NCBI RefSeq assembly: GCF_039533685.1
Contig: NZ_BAAATZ010000012.1
Span: 62,001-126,000, forward strand
DNA: 64,000 nucleotides
Origin: Actinocorallia aurantiaca
GTDB lineage: Bacteria > Actinomycetota > Actinomycetes > Streptosporangiales > Streptosporangiaceae
Direction: 5' to 3'
Of this stretch, positions 44,546-53,482 are shown in pieces (within the stretch, counting starts at the first letter, position 1; each line of letters begins with the position of its first letter). The notes beneath the pieces are model-generated. The model made no database searches, was not told the DNA's origin, and was given only the letters and a program-made list of their open reading frames with translations. The position numbers and the translations under genes are program-made.

Positions 44546-45365
44546 CGGCCGGAGCCCCCAAATACGCCTCGATGACCCGCGGGTTGTTCTGCACCTCGCG
44601 GGGCTGCCCTTCTGCGATCTTCTGGCCGAAGTCCAGGACCGCGACCCGGTCGCTGATGCCCATGACCAGGCGCATGTCGTGCTCGATGAGCAGCACGGTC
44701 ACGCCCGAGTCGCGGATCTTGCGGATGAGCCCCTGCAGGGACTCCTTCTCCGCCGGGTTCATGCCGGCCGCGGGCTCGTCGAGCAGCAGCAGCTTCGGCC
44801 TGGTCGCCAGCGCCCGCGCGATCTCCAGCCTGCGCTGGTCGCCGTACGGGAGGTTCTTGGCCGCGTCGTCGCCGCGGTGGGAGACCCCGACGAACTCCAG
44901 GAGTTCCCGGGCGAGCTCCCGCCCCTGCTTCTCCTCCCGGCGGTGCCGGGGAAGCCCGATGCCGGCGCTGACGAACCCCGTCCTGTGGTGCGCGTCGGCG
45001 CCGACCATGACGTTCTCGACCGCCGACATGTTGTGGAACAGGCGGATGTTCTGGAACGTACGGGCGACTCCGGCCTTGGTGACCTGGTACCGCTTGGTGC
45101 CGTCCAGCCGCCTGCCGTCGAACAGGACGCCGCCGTCCGTCGGCTGGTAGACGCCGGTGACCACGTTGAACACCGTGGTCTTCCCCGCGCCGTTCGGGCC
45201 GATGACCGCGAAGATCTCACCGGCGTTGACGGTCAGGTCGAGCCCGTTGATCGCGGTGACGCCGCCGAACCTCATGACGATCTGGTGCAGTTCCAGCAGG
45301 CCTCCGCGGGGGGTGAGGGAGCCCCCGTCGCCCTTGGCCCTGCCGATCTTGTTCAGGCCCTTCAC
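44535..45365 (-). CDS. livG: branched-chain amino acid ABC transporter ATP-binding protein
   Basis: The 276-aa LivG-type ATPase has Walker A GPNGAGKT, Q-loop ARTFQNIRLF, signature region LPYGDQRRLEIARAL (a LivG-type variant of LSGG), Walker B LLLLDEPAAGMNP and H-loop LLIEHD. It works as a heterodimer with LivF under the LivHM permease. The 4-nt overlap with livM indicates coupling. Confidence 0.95.
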   Translation of the reverse strand: MKGLNKIGRAKGDGGSLTPRGGLLELHQIVMRFGGVTAINGLDLTVNAGEIFAVIGPNGAGKTTVFNVVTGVYQPTDGGVLFDGRRLDGTKRYQVTKAGVARTFQNIRLFHNMSAVENVMVGADAHHRTGFVSAGIGLPRHRREEKQGRELARELLEFVGVSHRGDDAAKNLPYGDQRRLEIARALATRPKLLLLDEPAAGMNPAEKESLQGLIRKIRDSGVTVLLIEHDMRLVMGISDRVAVLDFGQKIAEGQPREVQNNPRVIEAYLGAPADAS

Positions 45366-46555
45366 TTGGCCACCTCGACTTCCACGTCGGCTCCGCCGGG
45401 GCCGCCGACCTCGGCGCCCAGCGACCCCATGCCGCCGGTGCCCTCCTTCAGCTCGGCCCTGCGCTGCCGGGACGGCAGCAGGCCCTCCGGCCGCAGCGCC
45501 ATCATGATCACCAGGGCGGCGCCGAACACCAGGATCCGGTACTCCCCGACGCCGCGGACCCGCTCGGGGATCCAGGCGATGAGGAACGCGCCGACCATCA
45601 CGCCCGGGATGTTGCCCGACCCGCCGAGCACCACCGCGGCCAGGATGGTGGCCGAGAGGATGAACGGGAAGTCCTTGGGGATGATCGAGGTGGCCTGCGC
45701 GCCGTACAGGACGCCGGCCAGGCCGCCGAACGCCGCGCCGATCGCGAACGCCGCGAGCTTGAACTTGAAGGTGGGGACGCCCATCAGCTCGGCGGCGTCC
45801 TCGTCCTCCCGGATCGCGGCCCAGGACCGGCCGACCCGGCTGTGCTCCAGCCGCTTGGCGAAGACGATCGTGCCGATGATCGCGAGGAGCATCAGGTAGT
45901 AGTAGGGGCGGGTGTCGAGCGCCCCGTAGGTGAACGGCTTGAGCCCCTCCAGGTCCAGGGCCTGGAAGAAGGCGTTGTCGGGGAACTCCCAGTCGGTGAG
46001 GTTCGGGGGGTGCGGGATGCCCGCGACGCCGTTCGGGCCGCCGATGGACTCGGTGTTGGTGGCCACGATGCGGATGATCTCACCGAAGCCGAGGGTCACG
46101 ATCGCCAGGTAGTCGCCGCGCAGCCGCAGGGTCGGGGCGCCCAGCAGGACGCCCGACAGCGCGGCCAGCACCACGCCGACCGTGATGATCTCCCAGAAGC
46201 TCCAGCCGAACTGCTTGCCCAGGACCGCCATGGTGTAGCCGCCGACGGCGAAGAAGGCGACGTAGCCCAGGTCCAGCAGGCCGGCCTGGCCGACCACCAC
46301 GTTCAGGCCGATGGCCAGCAGGATGTACCCGCCGATCGGGTAGAACAGGAGGCTCTGCCAGTCGGAGTGCGGCGACATGAAGGTGCCGAGGTCCTCGTGC
46401 GGCAGCAGGAACGCCGCCACGATGAGGAGCAGGTAGACGGTCCAGCGGACGGGACCGCGCTGGACGGCCCACCAGTCCCGCAGGGCGTCCACCCCGGAGC
46501 CGACGGGTGCGCTGATCTTTCGTGCGGGCTTCTTGGCCCATTCAATGCTGCTCAT
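45362..46555 (-). CDS. livM: branched-chain amino acid ABC transporter permease
   Basis: The 397-aa polytopic protein of the LivM family has AIGLNVVVGQAGLLDLGYVAFFAVGGY, APTLRLRGDYLAIVTLGFGEI, AIREDEDAAELMGV and LAGVLYGAQATSI. About 60 N-terminal residues are an extra cytoplasmic/first-span extension. Overlaps of 4 nt join it to both livH and livG. Confidence 0.95.
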   Translation of the reverse strand: MSSIEWAKKPARKISAPVGSGVDALRDWWAVQRGPVRWTVYLLLIVAAFLLPHEDLGTFMSPHSDWQSLLFYPIGGYILLAIGLNVVVGQAGLLDLGYVAFFAVGGYTMAVLGKQFGWSFWEIITVGVVLAALSGVLLGAPTLRLRGDYLAIVTLGFGEIIRIVATNTESIGGPNGVAGIPHPPNLTDWEFPDNAFFQALDLEGLKPFTYGALDTRPYYYLMLLAIIGTIVFAKRLEHSRVGRSWAAIREDEDAAELMGVPTFKFKLAAFAIGAAFGGLAGVLYGAQATSIIPKDFPFILSATILAAVVLGGSGNIPGVMVGAFLIAWIPERVRGVGEYRILVFGAALVIMMALRPEGLLPSRQRRAELKEGTGGMGSLGAEVGGPGGADVEVEVAK

Positions 46556-47517
46556 ACTCGCGCCTGCTGGAGGGATTCACCGAGGATGCCGGTGGGTCGG
46601 AACATCAGGACCAGGACCAGGACCGTGAAGGCCACCACGTGCTGCCATTCGGTACCGAGCAGCACCGAGCCGTACATCTCGATCAGGCCGAGCACCATGC
46701 CGCCGACCAGCGCGCCGCGCAGGTTGCCGATGCCGCCCAGCACCGCGGCGGTGAAGGCCTTGATGCCCAGCAGGAAGCCGACGAAGTAGTCGGTCTCCTC
46801 GAACCTCATCATGTACAGCGCCGCGGCCACGCCGGCCATGGCGCCGCCGATGGCGAAGGTCGCGGTGACGATCCGGTCGATGTTGACGCCCATGAGGACC
46901 GAGGTCTCGGGGTCCTGGGCGGTGGCCCGGATGCCACGGCCCAGCTTGGTGCGGTTCACGAACTGGTCCAGGGCGACCATCATGATGACGGCGCCGAGGA
47001 AGACGATGAGCTTGTCGTTGCGGACGACGAAGTCGCCGATGGCGAAGACGTCCGCGCGCTCGACGAAGTGCCCCTGCAGCGGGAGCGCGCCCTTGTCCTT
47101 GGGCACGTCGAACCACCAGGGGATGAGGACGCGCGCGAAGAGCTGCTGCAGGAAGAGCGAGGCGCCGATCGCGGAGATCAGCGCGGCGAGCCGGGAGGCG
47201 CCTTTGCGTCGCAGCGGCCGGTAGGCCAGGAACTCCAGTGCCACGGCGCTGGCCCCCGAGGCCAGCCCGCCGGCCACCGCCAGCACGAGCACCACTCCCA
47301 CCAGCGTGAATCCGCCGACCCCGGAGAAGCCGAAGAGGTTCACCACGGCGAGCGAGGCGAAGGTGCCGATCATGAAGATCTCGGAGTGCGCGAAGTTGAT
47401 CAGGCGCAGCACACCGTAGACCATCGTGTAACCGAGTGCGAGCAGCGCGTAGATCGCGCCCAGCGACAGCCCGTCCACCGTCGCCGGCCAGAACTGTGTC
47501 AAGAAGTCGTTGAACAA
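46552..47517 (-). CDS. livH: branched-chain amino acid ABC transporter permease
   Basis: The 321-aa LivH-type permease has DGLSLGAIYALLALGYTMVYG, LRLINFAHSEIFMIG, RAVAQDP-like RGIRATAQDPETSVLMGV and KAFTAAVLGGIGNLRGALVGG. It follows livK after a 95-nt spacer that contains a hairpin, which likely lowers its expression relative to the binding protein. Confidence 0.95.
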   Translation of the reverse strand: MFNDFLTQFWPATVDGLSLGAIYALLALGYTMVYGVLRLINFAHSEIFMIGTFASLAVVNLFGFSGVGGFTLVGVVLVLAVAGGLASGASAVALEFLAYRPLRRKGASRLAALISAIGASLFLQQLFARVLIPWWFDVPKDKGALPLQGHFVERADVFAIGDFVVRNDKLIVFLGAVIMMVALDQFVNRTKLGRGIRATAQDPETSVLMGVNIDRIVTATFAIGGAMAGVAAALYMMRFEETDYFVGFLLGIKAFTAAVLGGIGNLRGALVGGMVLGLIEMYGSVLLGTEWQHVVAFTVLVLVLMFRPTGILGESLQQARV

Positions 47518-47539
47518 GGTGTGTCACTTTCACGAAGAA

Positions 47540-47591
47540 GGGCGGGAACCCGGGTGATACGTGCCTTCACGTGGTTCCCGTGTTCCCGCCC
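47540..47591 (-). terminator. attenuator hairpin between livK and livH
   Basis: A perfect 10-bp stem, GGGCGGGAAC (47540-47549) with GTTCCCGCCC (47582-47591), enclosing an inner ACGTG/CACGT hairpin. Located just after livK on the transcribed strand, it fits a leaky terminator or 3'-end stabiliser. Confidence 0.6.
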
Positions 47592-47612
47592 CGACCCTGA
47601 TGCGGCTGGACG

Positions 47613-48785
47613 TTACGGCTTGGCCGTCTTGGCGTTGCCCAGCAGCGGGAGGGACTCTCCCGTGACCTTGTAGATGTAGACGTCGCCGCCCGACACCTCG
47701 CCGTTGGCCTCGAACTTGATCTGCTTGCTCACGCCCGTGAAGTCGGCCGTGCCGATGAACTTCTGGATGTCCTCGGCGGTGGTCGCACCCGACTGGACGG
47801 CCTTGATGAACACGGTGGCCGCGTCGTAGGCCTCAGCGGCGTAGATCGCGGTCGGCGCGCTGAACTTGGCCTTGTAGGCCTCGGCGAACTTCTTGCTCGC
47901 GTCGCCGGCCGTGCCCTCGGGGTCGATCAGGCAGGGGCAGCCGATGAGGGAGCCCTCGGCGTTCTCGCCGCCGGCGCCCTTGGCCAGGCCCGGGTCGAGC
48001 GAGCCGTCGGCGGACAGGAAGGTCGCCTTGACACCGCCCTCGCGCAGCTGCTTGATCAGCTTGCCGCCCTCGGCGTAGTAGCCGCCGAAGAAGATGGCGT
48101 CGGGGGCGAAGGCCTTGGCCTTGTTGACGGTCGAGGAGTAGTCCGCGCCGTCCGGGTCGATCGAGTCCGTCTGGGTGGTGGCGCCGCCCTTCTCGGCGTT
48201 CGCCTTCACCGTGGCGGCCAGCGGCTGGCCGTAGGTGGACTTGTCGTCGATGACGAAGACCTTCTTGGCCTCGACACCGGTGGTGATGAACTCGCCGATG
48301 CCCGCGCCCTGCACGTCGTCGTCGGAGATGACGCGGTGCCAGTACTTCCAGTTGTTCTCCGCCAGGGTGGCGTTGGTGGCGGAGGCGGAGATGCTGGGGA
48401 TCTGGGCCTCTTCGAGGACCGGGCCGACCTGGGCGGACTCGCCGGAGAAGGCCGGGCCGATCAGACCGACGATCTTGTCCTGCTTGATCGCGTTCTTCGC
48501 CAGCGAGACGGCCTGCTCGGGCTTGGCCTGGCTGTCGTAGGGCAGCAGCTTGATCTTGACTTCGGGGTTGGTGGCGTTGTACTCGTCGATCGCGAGCTGC
48601 GCCGCGTTCTTGATCGGGAGAACGATGCCCGCGTTCTCGCCGGTGAAGTCACCCATGACGCCGATGCTGACCTCGGAGACGTCACCTCCGGAACCGGAGT
48701 CCGAGCCGCCACCGCAGGCGGACAGCGCCAGACTGGCCGCGCCGAGCGCTGCGAGCAGCCGCATCGTGGGGGGTACACGTTTCAT
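47613..48785 (-). CDS. livK: branched-chain amino acid ABC transporter substrate-binding lipoprotein
   Basis: The 390-aa product has a lipoprotein signal ending at LSAC, a Ser/Gly linker, then the Peripla_BP_6 fold: VSIGVMGDFTGENAGIVLPIKN, AAQLAIDEYNA, IVGLIGPAFSGESAQVGPVLE, PSISASATNATLAE, VFVIDDKSTYG and FFGGYYAEGG. It is the first gene of the liv operon and is monocistronic in excess of the rest if the downstream hairpin attenuates. Ligands are expected to be Leu/Ile/Val or related amides. Confidence 0.95.
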   Translation of the reverse strand: MKRVPPTMRLLAALGAASLALSACGGGSDSGSGGDVSEVSIGVMGDFTGENAGIVLPIKNAAQLAIDEYNATNPEVKIKLLPYDSQAKPEQAVSLAKNAIKQDKIVGLIGPAFSGESAQVGPVLEEAQIPSISASATNATLAENNWKYWHRVISDDDVQGAGIGEFITTGVEAKKVFVIDDKSTYGQPLAATVKANAEKGGATTQTDSIDPDGADYSSTVNKAKAFAPDAIFFGGYYAEGGKLIKQLREGGVKATFLSADGSLDPGLAKGAGGENAEGSLIGCPCLIDPEGTAGDASKKFAEAYKAKFSAPTAIYAAEAYDAATVFIKAVQSGATTAEDIQKFIGTADFTGVSKQIKFEANGEVSGGDVYIYKVTGESLPLLGNAKTAKP

Positions 48786-48831
48786 GCCGGGTCTCCTTCT
48801 CGAACCGCAGCCTCAGCGCTGTCGGTCACAT

Positions 48832-48866
48832 GGGAACGATTGGCCGAAACGTACTCAACCGTTCCC
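48832..48866. promoter_or_regulatory. inverted repeat upstream of livK
   Basis: GGGAACG (48832-48838) and CGTTCCC (48860-48866) form a perfect 7-bp inverted repeat with 21 nt between arms, 46-81 nt upstream of the livK start. It could be an operator for a dimeric regulator. Confidence 0.35.
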
Positions 48867-48977
48867 TGGAACACCAGGCCAGCACGGGTCTCCCGACATC
48901 GTGATGCAGACTCGTGACCTTGCCGCAATCAAAGAAAAATCTCTGAAATGAGCATTTAACACCAGAAATCGTCCAGA

Positions 48978-49592
48978 CTATTCGGGCTTGATGTCCGAAT
49001 TAGTCTCTGATGCAGCGGTTTCCAGAACCGCTTCAGCGACCGTCCGCATCGTCAGACGCCGGTCCATCGACGTCTTCTGGATCCAGCGGAACGCCTCCGG
49101 CTCGCTCCAGCCGTGCCGCGCCTGCAGGTGGCCCTTGGCCCGGTCCACCACCTTGCGGGTCTCCAGCCGGTCCTTCAGCGAGGTGACCTCCGACTCCAGC
49201 TGCCGGATCTCCTCGTAGCGCGAGACCGCCATCTCGATGGCCGGCACCAGGTCGGCCTTGGTGAACGGCTTGACCAGGTAGGACATGGCGCCCGCGGCCC
49301 GGGCCCGCTCCACCAGCTCCCGCTGGGAGAAGGCCGTGAGCATGATCACAGGGGCGACGCGCTCCCCCGCGATGCGCTCGGCCGCCGAGATGCCGTCCAG
49401 GATCGGCATCTTCACGTCCAGGATCACCAGGTCGGGGCGCAGCTCCGTGGCGAGTTTGACCGCGCTCTCCCCGTCCCCGGCCTCTCCCACGACCAGATAA
49501 CCGTCCTCTTCCAGCATCTCCTTGAGATCGAGTCGGATCAAGGCTTCGTCTTCCGCGATGACAACTCGCTTGGCGCTCTCACTCACGCACAT
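48978..49592 (-). CDS. pdtaR: ANTAR-domain response regulator (PdtaR-like)
   Basis: This is 204 aa from the ATG at 49592, or GTG at 49586. Receiver domain at about 8-122: acidic pocket AEDEALIRLDL, phospho-acceptor VILDVKMPILDG, switch residues MLTAFS and the Lys in YLVKPFTK. A short coiled linker (EEIRQLESEVTSLKDRLETR) leads to an ANTAR RNA-binding domain (KGHLQARHGWSEPEAFRWIQ). ANTAR proteins bind dual-hairpin RNA and prevent termination. The partner kinase PdtaS is not in the window. Confidence 0.94.
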   Translation of the reverse strand: MCVSESAKRVVIAEDEALIRLDLKEMLEEDGYLVVGEAGDGESAVKLATELRPDLVILDVKMPILDGISAAERIAGERVAPVIMLTAFSQRELVERARAAGAMSYLVKPFTKADLVPAIEMAVSRYEEIRQLESEVTSLKDRLETRKVVDRAKGHLQARHGWSEPEAFRWIQKTSMDRRLTMRTVAEAVLETAASETNSDIKPE

Positions 49593-49687
49593 GAGACTAC
49601 AAGGAACCGGTACCCTGGTGCCTGCCCGCGGCCGCCCCGGCGGAGCGCGGGCGGGCGCGGCGGACGCCACCGGACGGCCGCCGCGAG

Positions 49688-49761
49688 GCCCCAATACTCC
49701 AACCGGCAGAGAGGGCGGTCTCAAACACCGCACAGTGTGGGTTCGAATCCCACTTGGGGCA
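49688..49761 (+). tRNA. tRNA with CAA (Leu) anticodon but short variable loop
   Basis: A 74-nt cloverleaf can be folded by eye. Acceptor GCCCCAA/TTGGGGC is perfect (7 bp). The D stem is CTC/GAG with an 11-nt loop containing GG. The anticodon stem is GCGGT/ACCGC with loop CTCAAAC, so the anticodon is CAA. The variable region is only 5 nt (ACAGT). The T stem is GTGGG/CCCAC with loop TTCGAAT. The discriminator is A, and no CCA is encoded. CAA reads UUG leucine codons, yet bacterial tRNA-Leu normally has a long variable arm. Confidence 0.85.
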
Positions 49762-49771
49762 CCGAACACCG

Positions 49772-49799
49772 CGAGCCGCTCACCACGGGTGAGCGGCTC
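49772..49799. terminator. bidirectional terminator between tRNA and pyk
   Basis: GAGCCGCTCACC (49773-49784) and GGTGAGCGGCTC (49788-49799) form a perfect 12-bp stem with a 3-nt loop. It is placed to end the plus-strand tRNA transcript and the minus-strand pyk transcript. Confidence 0.8.
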
Positions 49800-49813
49800 T
49801 CGGCCTCCCGGGA

Positions 49814-51238
49814 TCAGGAGGCGATCGCGTCCCCCAGCCGGTGCACGCGAAGCGAGTTGGTGGAGCCGACCGTCCCGGGCGGCATGCCCGCCACGATCAC
49901 GATGAGGTCGCCCTTCTGGCAGCGGCCGATCTCCAGCAGGGACTGCTCGACCTGGGCCACCATCTCGTCGGTGTGGTCGACGTGGGGCACCAGGAAGGAC
50001 TCCACGCCCCAGGTCAGGGAGAGCTGGCTGCGGGTGCGCTCGACCTCGGTGAAGGCCAGCAGCGGGATGGGGCTGCGGTAGCGGGCCAGCCGGCGGGCGG
50101 TCTCCCCCGACATGGTGAAGGCCACCAGCGCCTTGGCCCCGACGATCGCGCCGACCTCGGCGGCGGCCCGGGCGAGCGCGCCGCCCACCGTCTCGGGCAC
50201 CCGGTCCAGGGTGGAGTCGGCGTGGAGGGTCGCCGCCTCGGCCGCGACGGCGATCCGCGACATCGTCTGGACCGCCTCGATCGGGTACTGGCCGACCGCG
50301 GTCTCGCCCGAGAGCATCACCGCGTCCGCGCCGTCGAAGATCGCGTTGGCCACGTCGCTGGCCTCGGCCCTCGTCGGCCGGGCCGCGCTGATCATCGACT
50401 CCAGCATCTGGGTGGCCACGATCACCGGGTGCGCCTTCTCCCGGCACAGCTCGATGGCGCGCTTCTGCACGATCGGGACCTGCTCCAGCGGCAGCTCCAC
50501 GCCCAGGTCGCCGCGGGCGACCATGACGCTGTCGAAGGCGTCGACGACCTCGGGGAGGGACTGCACCGCCTGCGGCTTCTCGATCTTGGCGATCAGGGGG
50601 ACGCGGACGCCCTCCTCCTCCATGATGCGGTAGCACTCCTGGGCGTCGGCGGCGTCGCGCACGAACGACAGCGCGACCATGTCGACGCCGATCCGCAGCG
50701 CCCAGCGCAGGTCCGCCTCGTCCTTCTCGGTGAGGGCGGGGACGCTGACGGCGACGCCGGGCAGGTTCAGCCCCTTGTTGTCGGAGACCATGCCGCCGAC
50801 GACCACCCGGGTGAGCACGCGCGGCCCTTCGACCGCCGTGACCTCCAGGGCGACCTTGCCGTCGTCGATGAGGACGGTGTCGCCGGGGACGACGTCGCCG
50901 GGCAGGCCCTTGTAGGTCGTGGAGACCTCCCTGCGGCTGCCGGGGACCTCCTCGGTGGTGACGGTGAAGTCGTCGCCCACGTTGAGGCGTACCGGCCCGT
51001 CGGGGAAGCGGCCCAGCCGGATCTTCGGCCCCTGCAGGTCGGCCAGGACGCCGACGGCCCTGCCGGTGGCCTCCCCCGCCTCGCGCAGGTAGCGGTAGAC
51101 CTGTTCGTGCTGCTCGTGCGACCCGTGGCTCATGTTCAGCCGCGCCACGTCGATCCCGGCCTCCACGAGGGCCTTGATCTGCTCGCGGCCGGAACAAGCC
51201 GGTCCGATGGTACTGACGATCTTCGCTCGACGACTCAC
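49814..51238 (-). CDS. pyk: pyruvate kinase
   Basis: This is about 474 aa. The GTG at 51238 (GGAG 4 nt before) gives the usual N-terminus SRRAKIVSTIGPAC; a GTG three codons earlier (51247) is possible. Family motifs are ARLNMSHG, LADLQGPKIRLG, VDMVALSFVRDA, LIAKIEKPQAVQSL (catalytic Lys), VMVARGDLGVELP, VATQMLES and DAVMLSGETAVGQYP. It converts PEP and ADP to pyruvate and ATP in glycolysis. Confidence 0.97.
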   Translation of the reverse strand: MSRRAKIVSTIGPACSGREQIKALVEAGIDVARLNMSHGSHEQHEQVYRYLREAGEATGRAVGVLADLQGPKIRLGRFPDGPVRLNVGDDFTVTTEEVPGSRREVSTTYKGLPGDVVPGDTVLIDDGKVALEVTAVEGPRVLTRVVVGGMVSDNKGLNLPGVAVSVPALTEKDEADLRWALRIGVDMVALSFVRDAADAQECYRIMEEEGVRVPLIAKIEKPQAVQSLPEVVDAFDSVMVARGDLGVELPLEQVPIVQKRAIELCREKAHPVIVATQMLESMISAARPTRAEASDVANAIFDGADAVMLSGETAVGQYPIEAVQTMSRIAVAAEAATLHADSTLDRVPETVGGALARAAAEVGAIVGAKALVAFTMSGETARRLARYRSPIPLLAFTEVERTRSQLSLTWGVESFLVPHVDHTDEMVAQVEQSLLEIGRCQKGDLIVIVAGMPPGTVGSTNSLRVHRLGDAIAS

Positions 51239-51326
51239 GTTCTCCACCCTAGGTAGTTACCGGGCAGTATGCGCATCTTCCCTGCCAGGGATCACCGTCT
51301 GTTCACCGAGAACTTCTCCCTGTGGT

Positions 51327-52541
51327 CTAGACCATGACCTTCGGGCCCGGAACCTCGTCCGCCTCGCGCGGCACCAGGAGCGCGCCGCGCAGGCCCACGG
51401 CCAGGGCCGCCAGCGCGACGGCGACCGGCGGCACGAAGAAGGCCGGCGCCGCGCCCAGGCGGTCCACCAGCTGGCCCGAGAGCGCGGCGCCCAGCGCGAT
51501 CCCCAGCGCGATGGAGCCGTTCAGCCAGGTGTATGCCTCGGTCCTCGCCTCGGCCGACACCAGGGCGTCCAGCAGGGTGTAGCCGGTGATGACGCAGGGG
51601 GCGATGACCAGGCCGGCCACCGCCGCGGCCCCGTACATCAGGCCCAGGGAGCCCACCAGGGCCGGTCCCAGCAGGGCGGCTGCCAGCAGGCTCAGCAGCA
51701 GGAGGAGCCGGGACGGCCGGCCGGCCGCCGAGCGCAGGCCGCCGTAGACGAGGCCGCCGACGAGGCTGCCCGCGGAGAAGGTGCCGAAGACGGTCCCGGC
51801 CGCGCTCGGATCGCCCAGTTCGGCGGTCAGGGCGGTGATGCCGACCTGGAGGCTGCCGAAGACCGTCCCGACCCCCAGCATCGCGCCCGCCAGCAGGGGG
51901 ACCCCCCGCCTGCCCAGGACCACCGTTCGCGAGGCCCCCGGGACGGCGGGGACGGGAACGGGGGCGCCGTGCCGGACGGCCGCGAAGAACAGGGTGCCCG
52001 CCAGCACCATCACCAGGGCCAGGGACAACCCCCAGACGGGGCTGTAGGCGGTGGCGATCGGCAGGAGCAGCAGGGGCGCGAGGGTGAAGGTCAGCTCGTC
52101 GGTCACCGACTCCAGCGCGAAGGCGGTGCCGACCCGGCGCGGCGGCAGGACGTTCGCCCAGCGGGCCCGGACCATCGAGCCGACCTGGGGAACCGTCGCG
52201 CCCGCCAGGCAGCCCACCCCCACCAGGACGAGCGGCGCGGCCCGGTTCTGCGCCAGCGCCAGCAGCCCGCCCAGCAGGACGGCGTGCACCAGCACCTGGG
52301 GTACGAGCACCCTGGCCTGGCCCCACCGGTCGACCAGCCGTCCGGTCCAGGGGCCGACGACCGCCTGGGCCACCGCGGCGGCGGCCGAGGCCACTCCGCC
52401 CCAGCCGTAGGAGCCGGTCGACCACTGCACCAGCAGCAGTACGCCGATCTGCAGCATCGCGAAGGGGAGGCGCGCGCACAGGGCGGGCAGAAGGAAGCGC
52501 CAGGCGCCGGGAGTGCCCAGCACCGCGAGATAGGACTTCAA
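51327..52541 (-). CDS. MFS transporter
   Basis: The 404-aa product has about twelve membrane spans and major-facilitator features: the loop motif GPWTGRLVDRWGQARVL between spans 2 and 3 (G-x3-D-x-G-R-type), and a second-half copy near GGLVYGGLRSAAGR. The sequence is Ala/Gly/Leu-rich and low in charge within spans. It most resembles drug/metabolite exporters; the substrate is unknown. It is a single gene divergent from the hydrolase at 52685. Confidence 0.9.
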   Translation of the reverse strand: MKSYLAVLGTPGAWRFLLPALCARLPFAMLQIGVLLLVQWSTGSYGWGGVASAAAAVAQAVVGPWTGRLVDRWGQARVLVPQVLVHAVLLGGLLALAQNRAAPLVLVGVGCLAGATVPQVGSMVRARWANVLPPRRVGTAFALESVTDELTFTLAPLLLLPIATAYSPVWGLSLALVMVLAGTLFFAAVRHGAPVPVPAVPGASRTVVLGRRGVPLLAGAMLGVGTVFGSLQVGITALTAELGDPSAAGTVFGTFSAGSLVGGLVYGGLRSAAGRPSRLLLLLSLLAAALLGPALVGSLGLMYGAAAVAGLVIAPCVITGYTLLDALVSAEARTEAYTWLNGSIALGIALGAALSGQLVDRLGAAPAFFVPPVAVALAALAVGLRGALLVPREADEVPGPKVMV

Positions 52542-52684
52542 GATCCGGGGGTCTCCGTCGTCGAGTACGTGACGGATCCAGGCTCCCGGTCCGCCAGAGT
52601 TTCAGCGTCGGACCGGGGTAGATACCGCCCCCTCACGGAGCAGCCGCCATGCGGTCGAACTGCGACTTTATACCGTTTCGAGGG

Positions 52685-53482
52685 ATGGCCGATAATGGGA
52701 GGGTGCCTGCCACTCCCGTCACTCTCACCGCCTCCGACGGCGTCCGCATCGCCGCCTGGCACCACGCGGCCGCCCACGGCGCGGATCCGGAGCTGTGCCT
52801 GGTGATGGGCCACGGCTTCACCTGCCACCAGGGGATGCGCGAGCTCCAGGCCATCGCGGGGGCGCTGAACCGCACCGCCGCGGTCTGCGCCCTCGACTAC
52901 CGGGGCCACGGCCGGTCCGGCGGGCTCTCGACCGTCGGCGACCACGAGATCCACGACCTCGAGGCCGCCGTCCGCTACGCCGCGGAGCGCCACGCCAAGG
53001 TGGTCACCGTCGGCTTCTCCATGGGCGCCTCGATCGCGCTGCGGCACGCCGCGCTGATGGGCGGCGTCGACGCCGTGGTGTCGGTCAGCTCGCCCGCCCG
53101 CTGGTACTACCGGGACACCGTGCCGATGCGCCGGGTCCACTGGTTCGTCGAACGCCGCCTGGGCCGCGCCGCCGTCCGGCTGGCCAAGCGCACCCGCATC
53201 GCCCCCAAGGGCTGGGACCCGATCCCCGAGGCCCCCTTCGAGGTGGTCGGCGGCATCGCCTGCCCCCTGCTGATCGTCCACGGCGGGCGCGACGCGTTCT
53301 TCCCGCCCGACCACGGCGAGCTGCTCTACGAGCGGGCCGCCGACCCCAGGGAGCTGTGGCTCGAACCCGAGATGGGCCACGCCGAGATCGCCACCACCGA
53401 GGCGCTGAGCCTCCGCATCGCGCAGTGGGCGGCCCGTGCGGCCGCCGGGCCCCTCGCCCCGGAGGCCCCGCGGGCCGGGTGA
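52685..53482 (+). CDS. alpha/beta hydrolase
   Basis: This is about 265 aa from the ATG at 52685; a GTG at 52703 directly after GGGAGG is too close to its ribosome site. Fold markers are VMGHGFTCHQG (oxyanion loop), ALDYRGHGRSGG, nucleophile elbow VGFSMGAS, acid in VHGGRDAFFPPDHG and catalytic His in MGHAEIATTE. There is no signal. The substrate is unknown. A hairpin at 53505-53522 follows the stop. Confidence 0.9.
   Translation: MADNGRVPATPVTLTASDGVRIAAWHHAAAHGADPELCLVMGHGFTCHQGMRELQAIAGALNRTAAVCALDYRGHGRSGGLSTVGDHEIHDLEAAVRYAAERHAKVVTVGFSMGASIALRHAALMGGVDAVVSVSSPARWYYRDTVPMRRVHWFVERRLGRAAVRLAKRTRIAPKGWDPIPEAPFEVVGGIACPLLIVHGGRDAFFPPDHGELLYERAADPRELWLEPEMGHAEIATTEALSLRIAQWAARAAAGPLAPEAPRAG

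Noticed and set aside
49688..49761. Pseudo-tRNA or chance cloverleaf
   Set aside because: All four stems pair (acceptor 7/7, T 5/5, anticodon 5/5), the T loop is canonical and a strong terminator follows.
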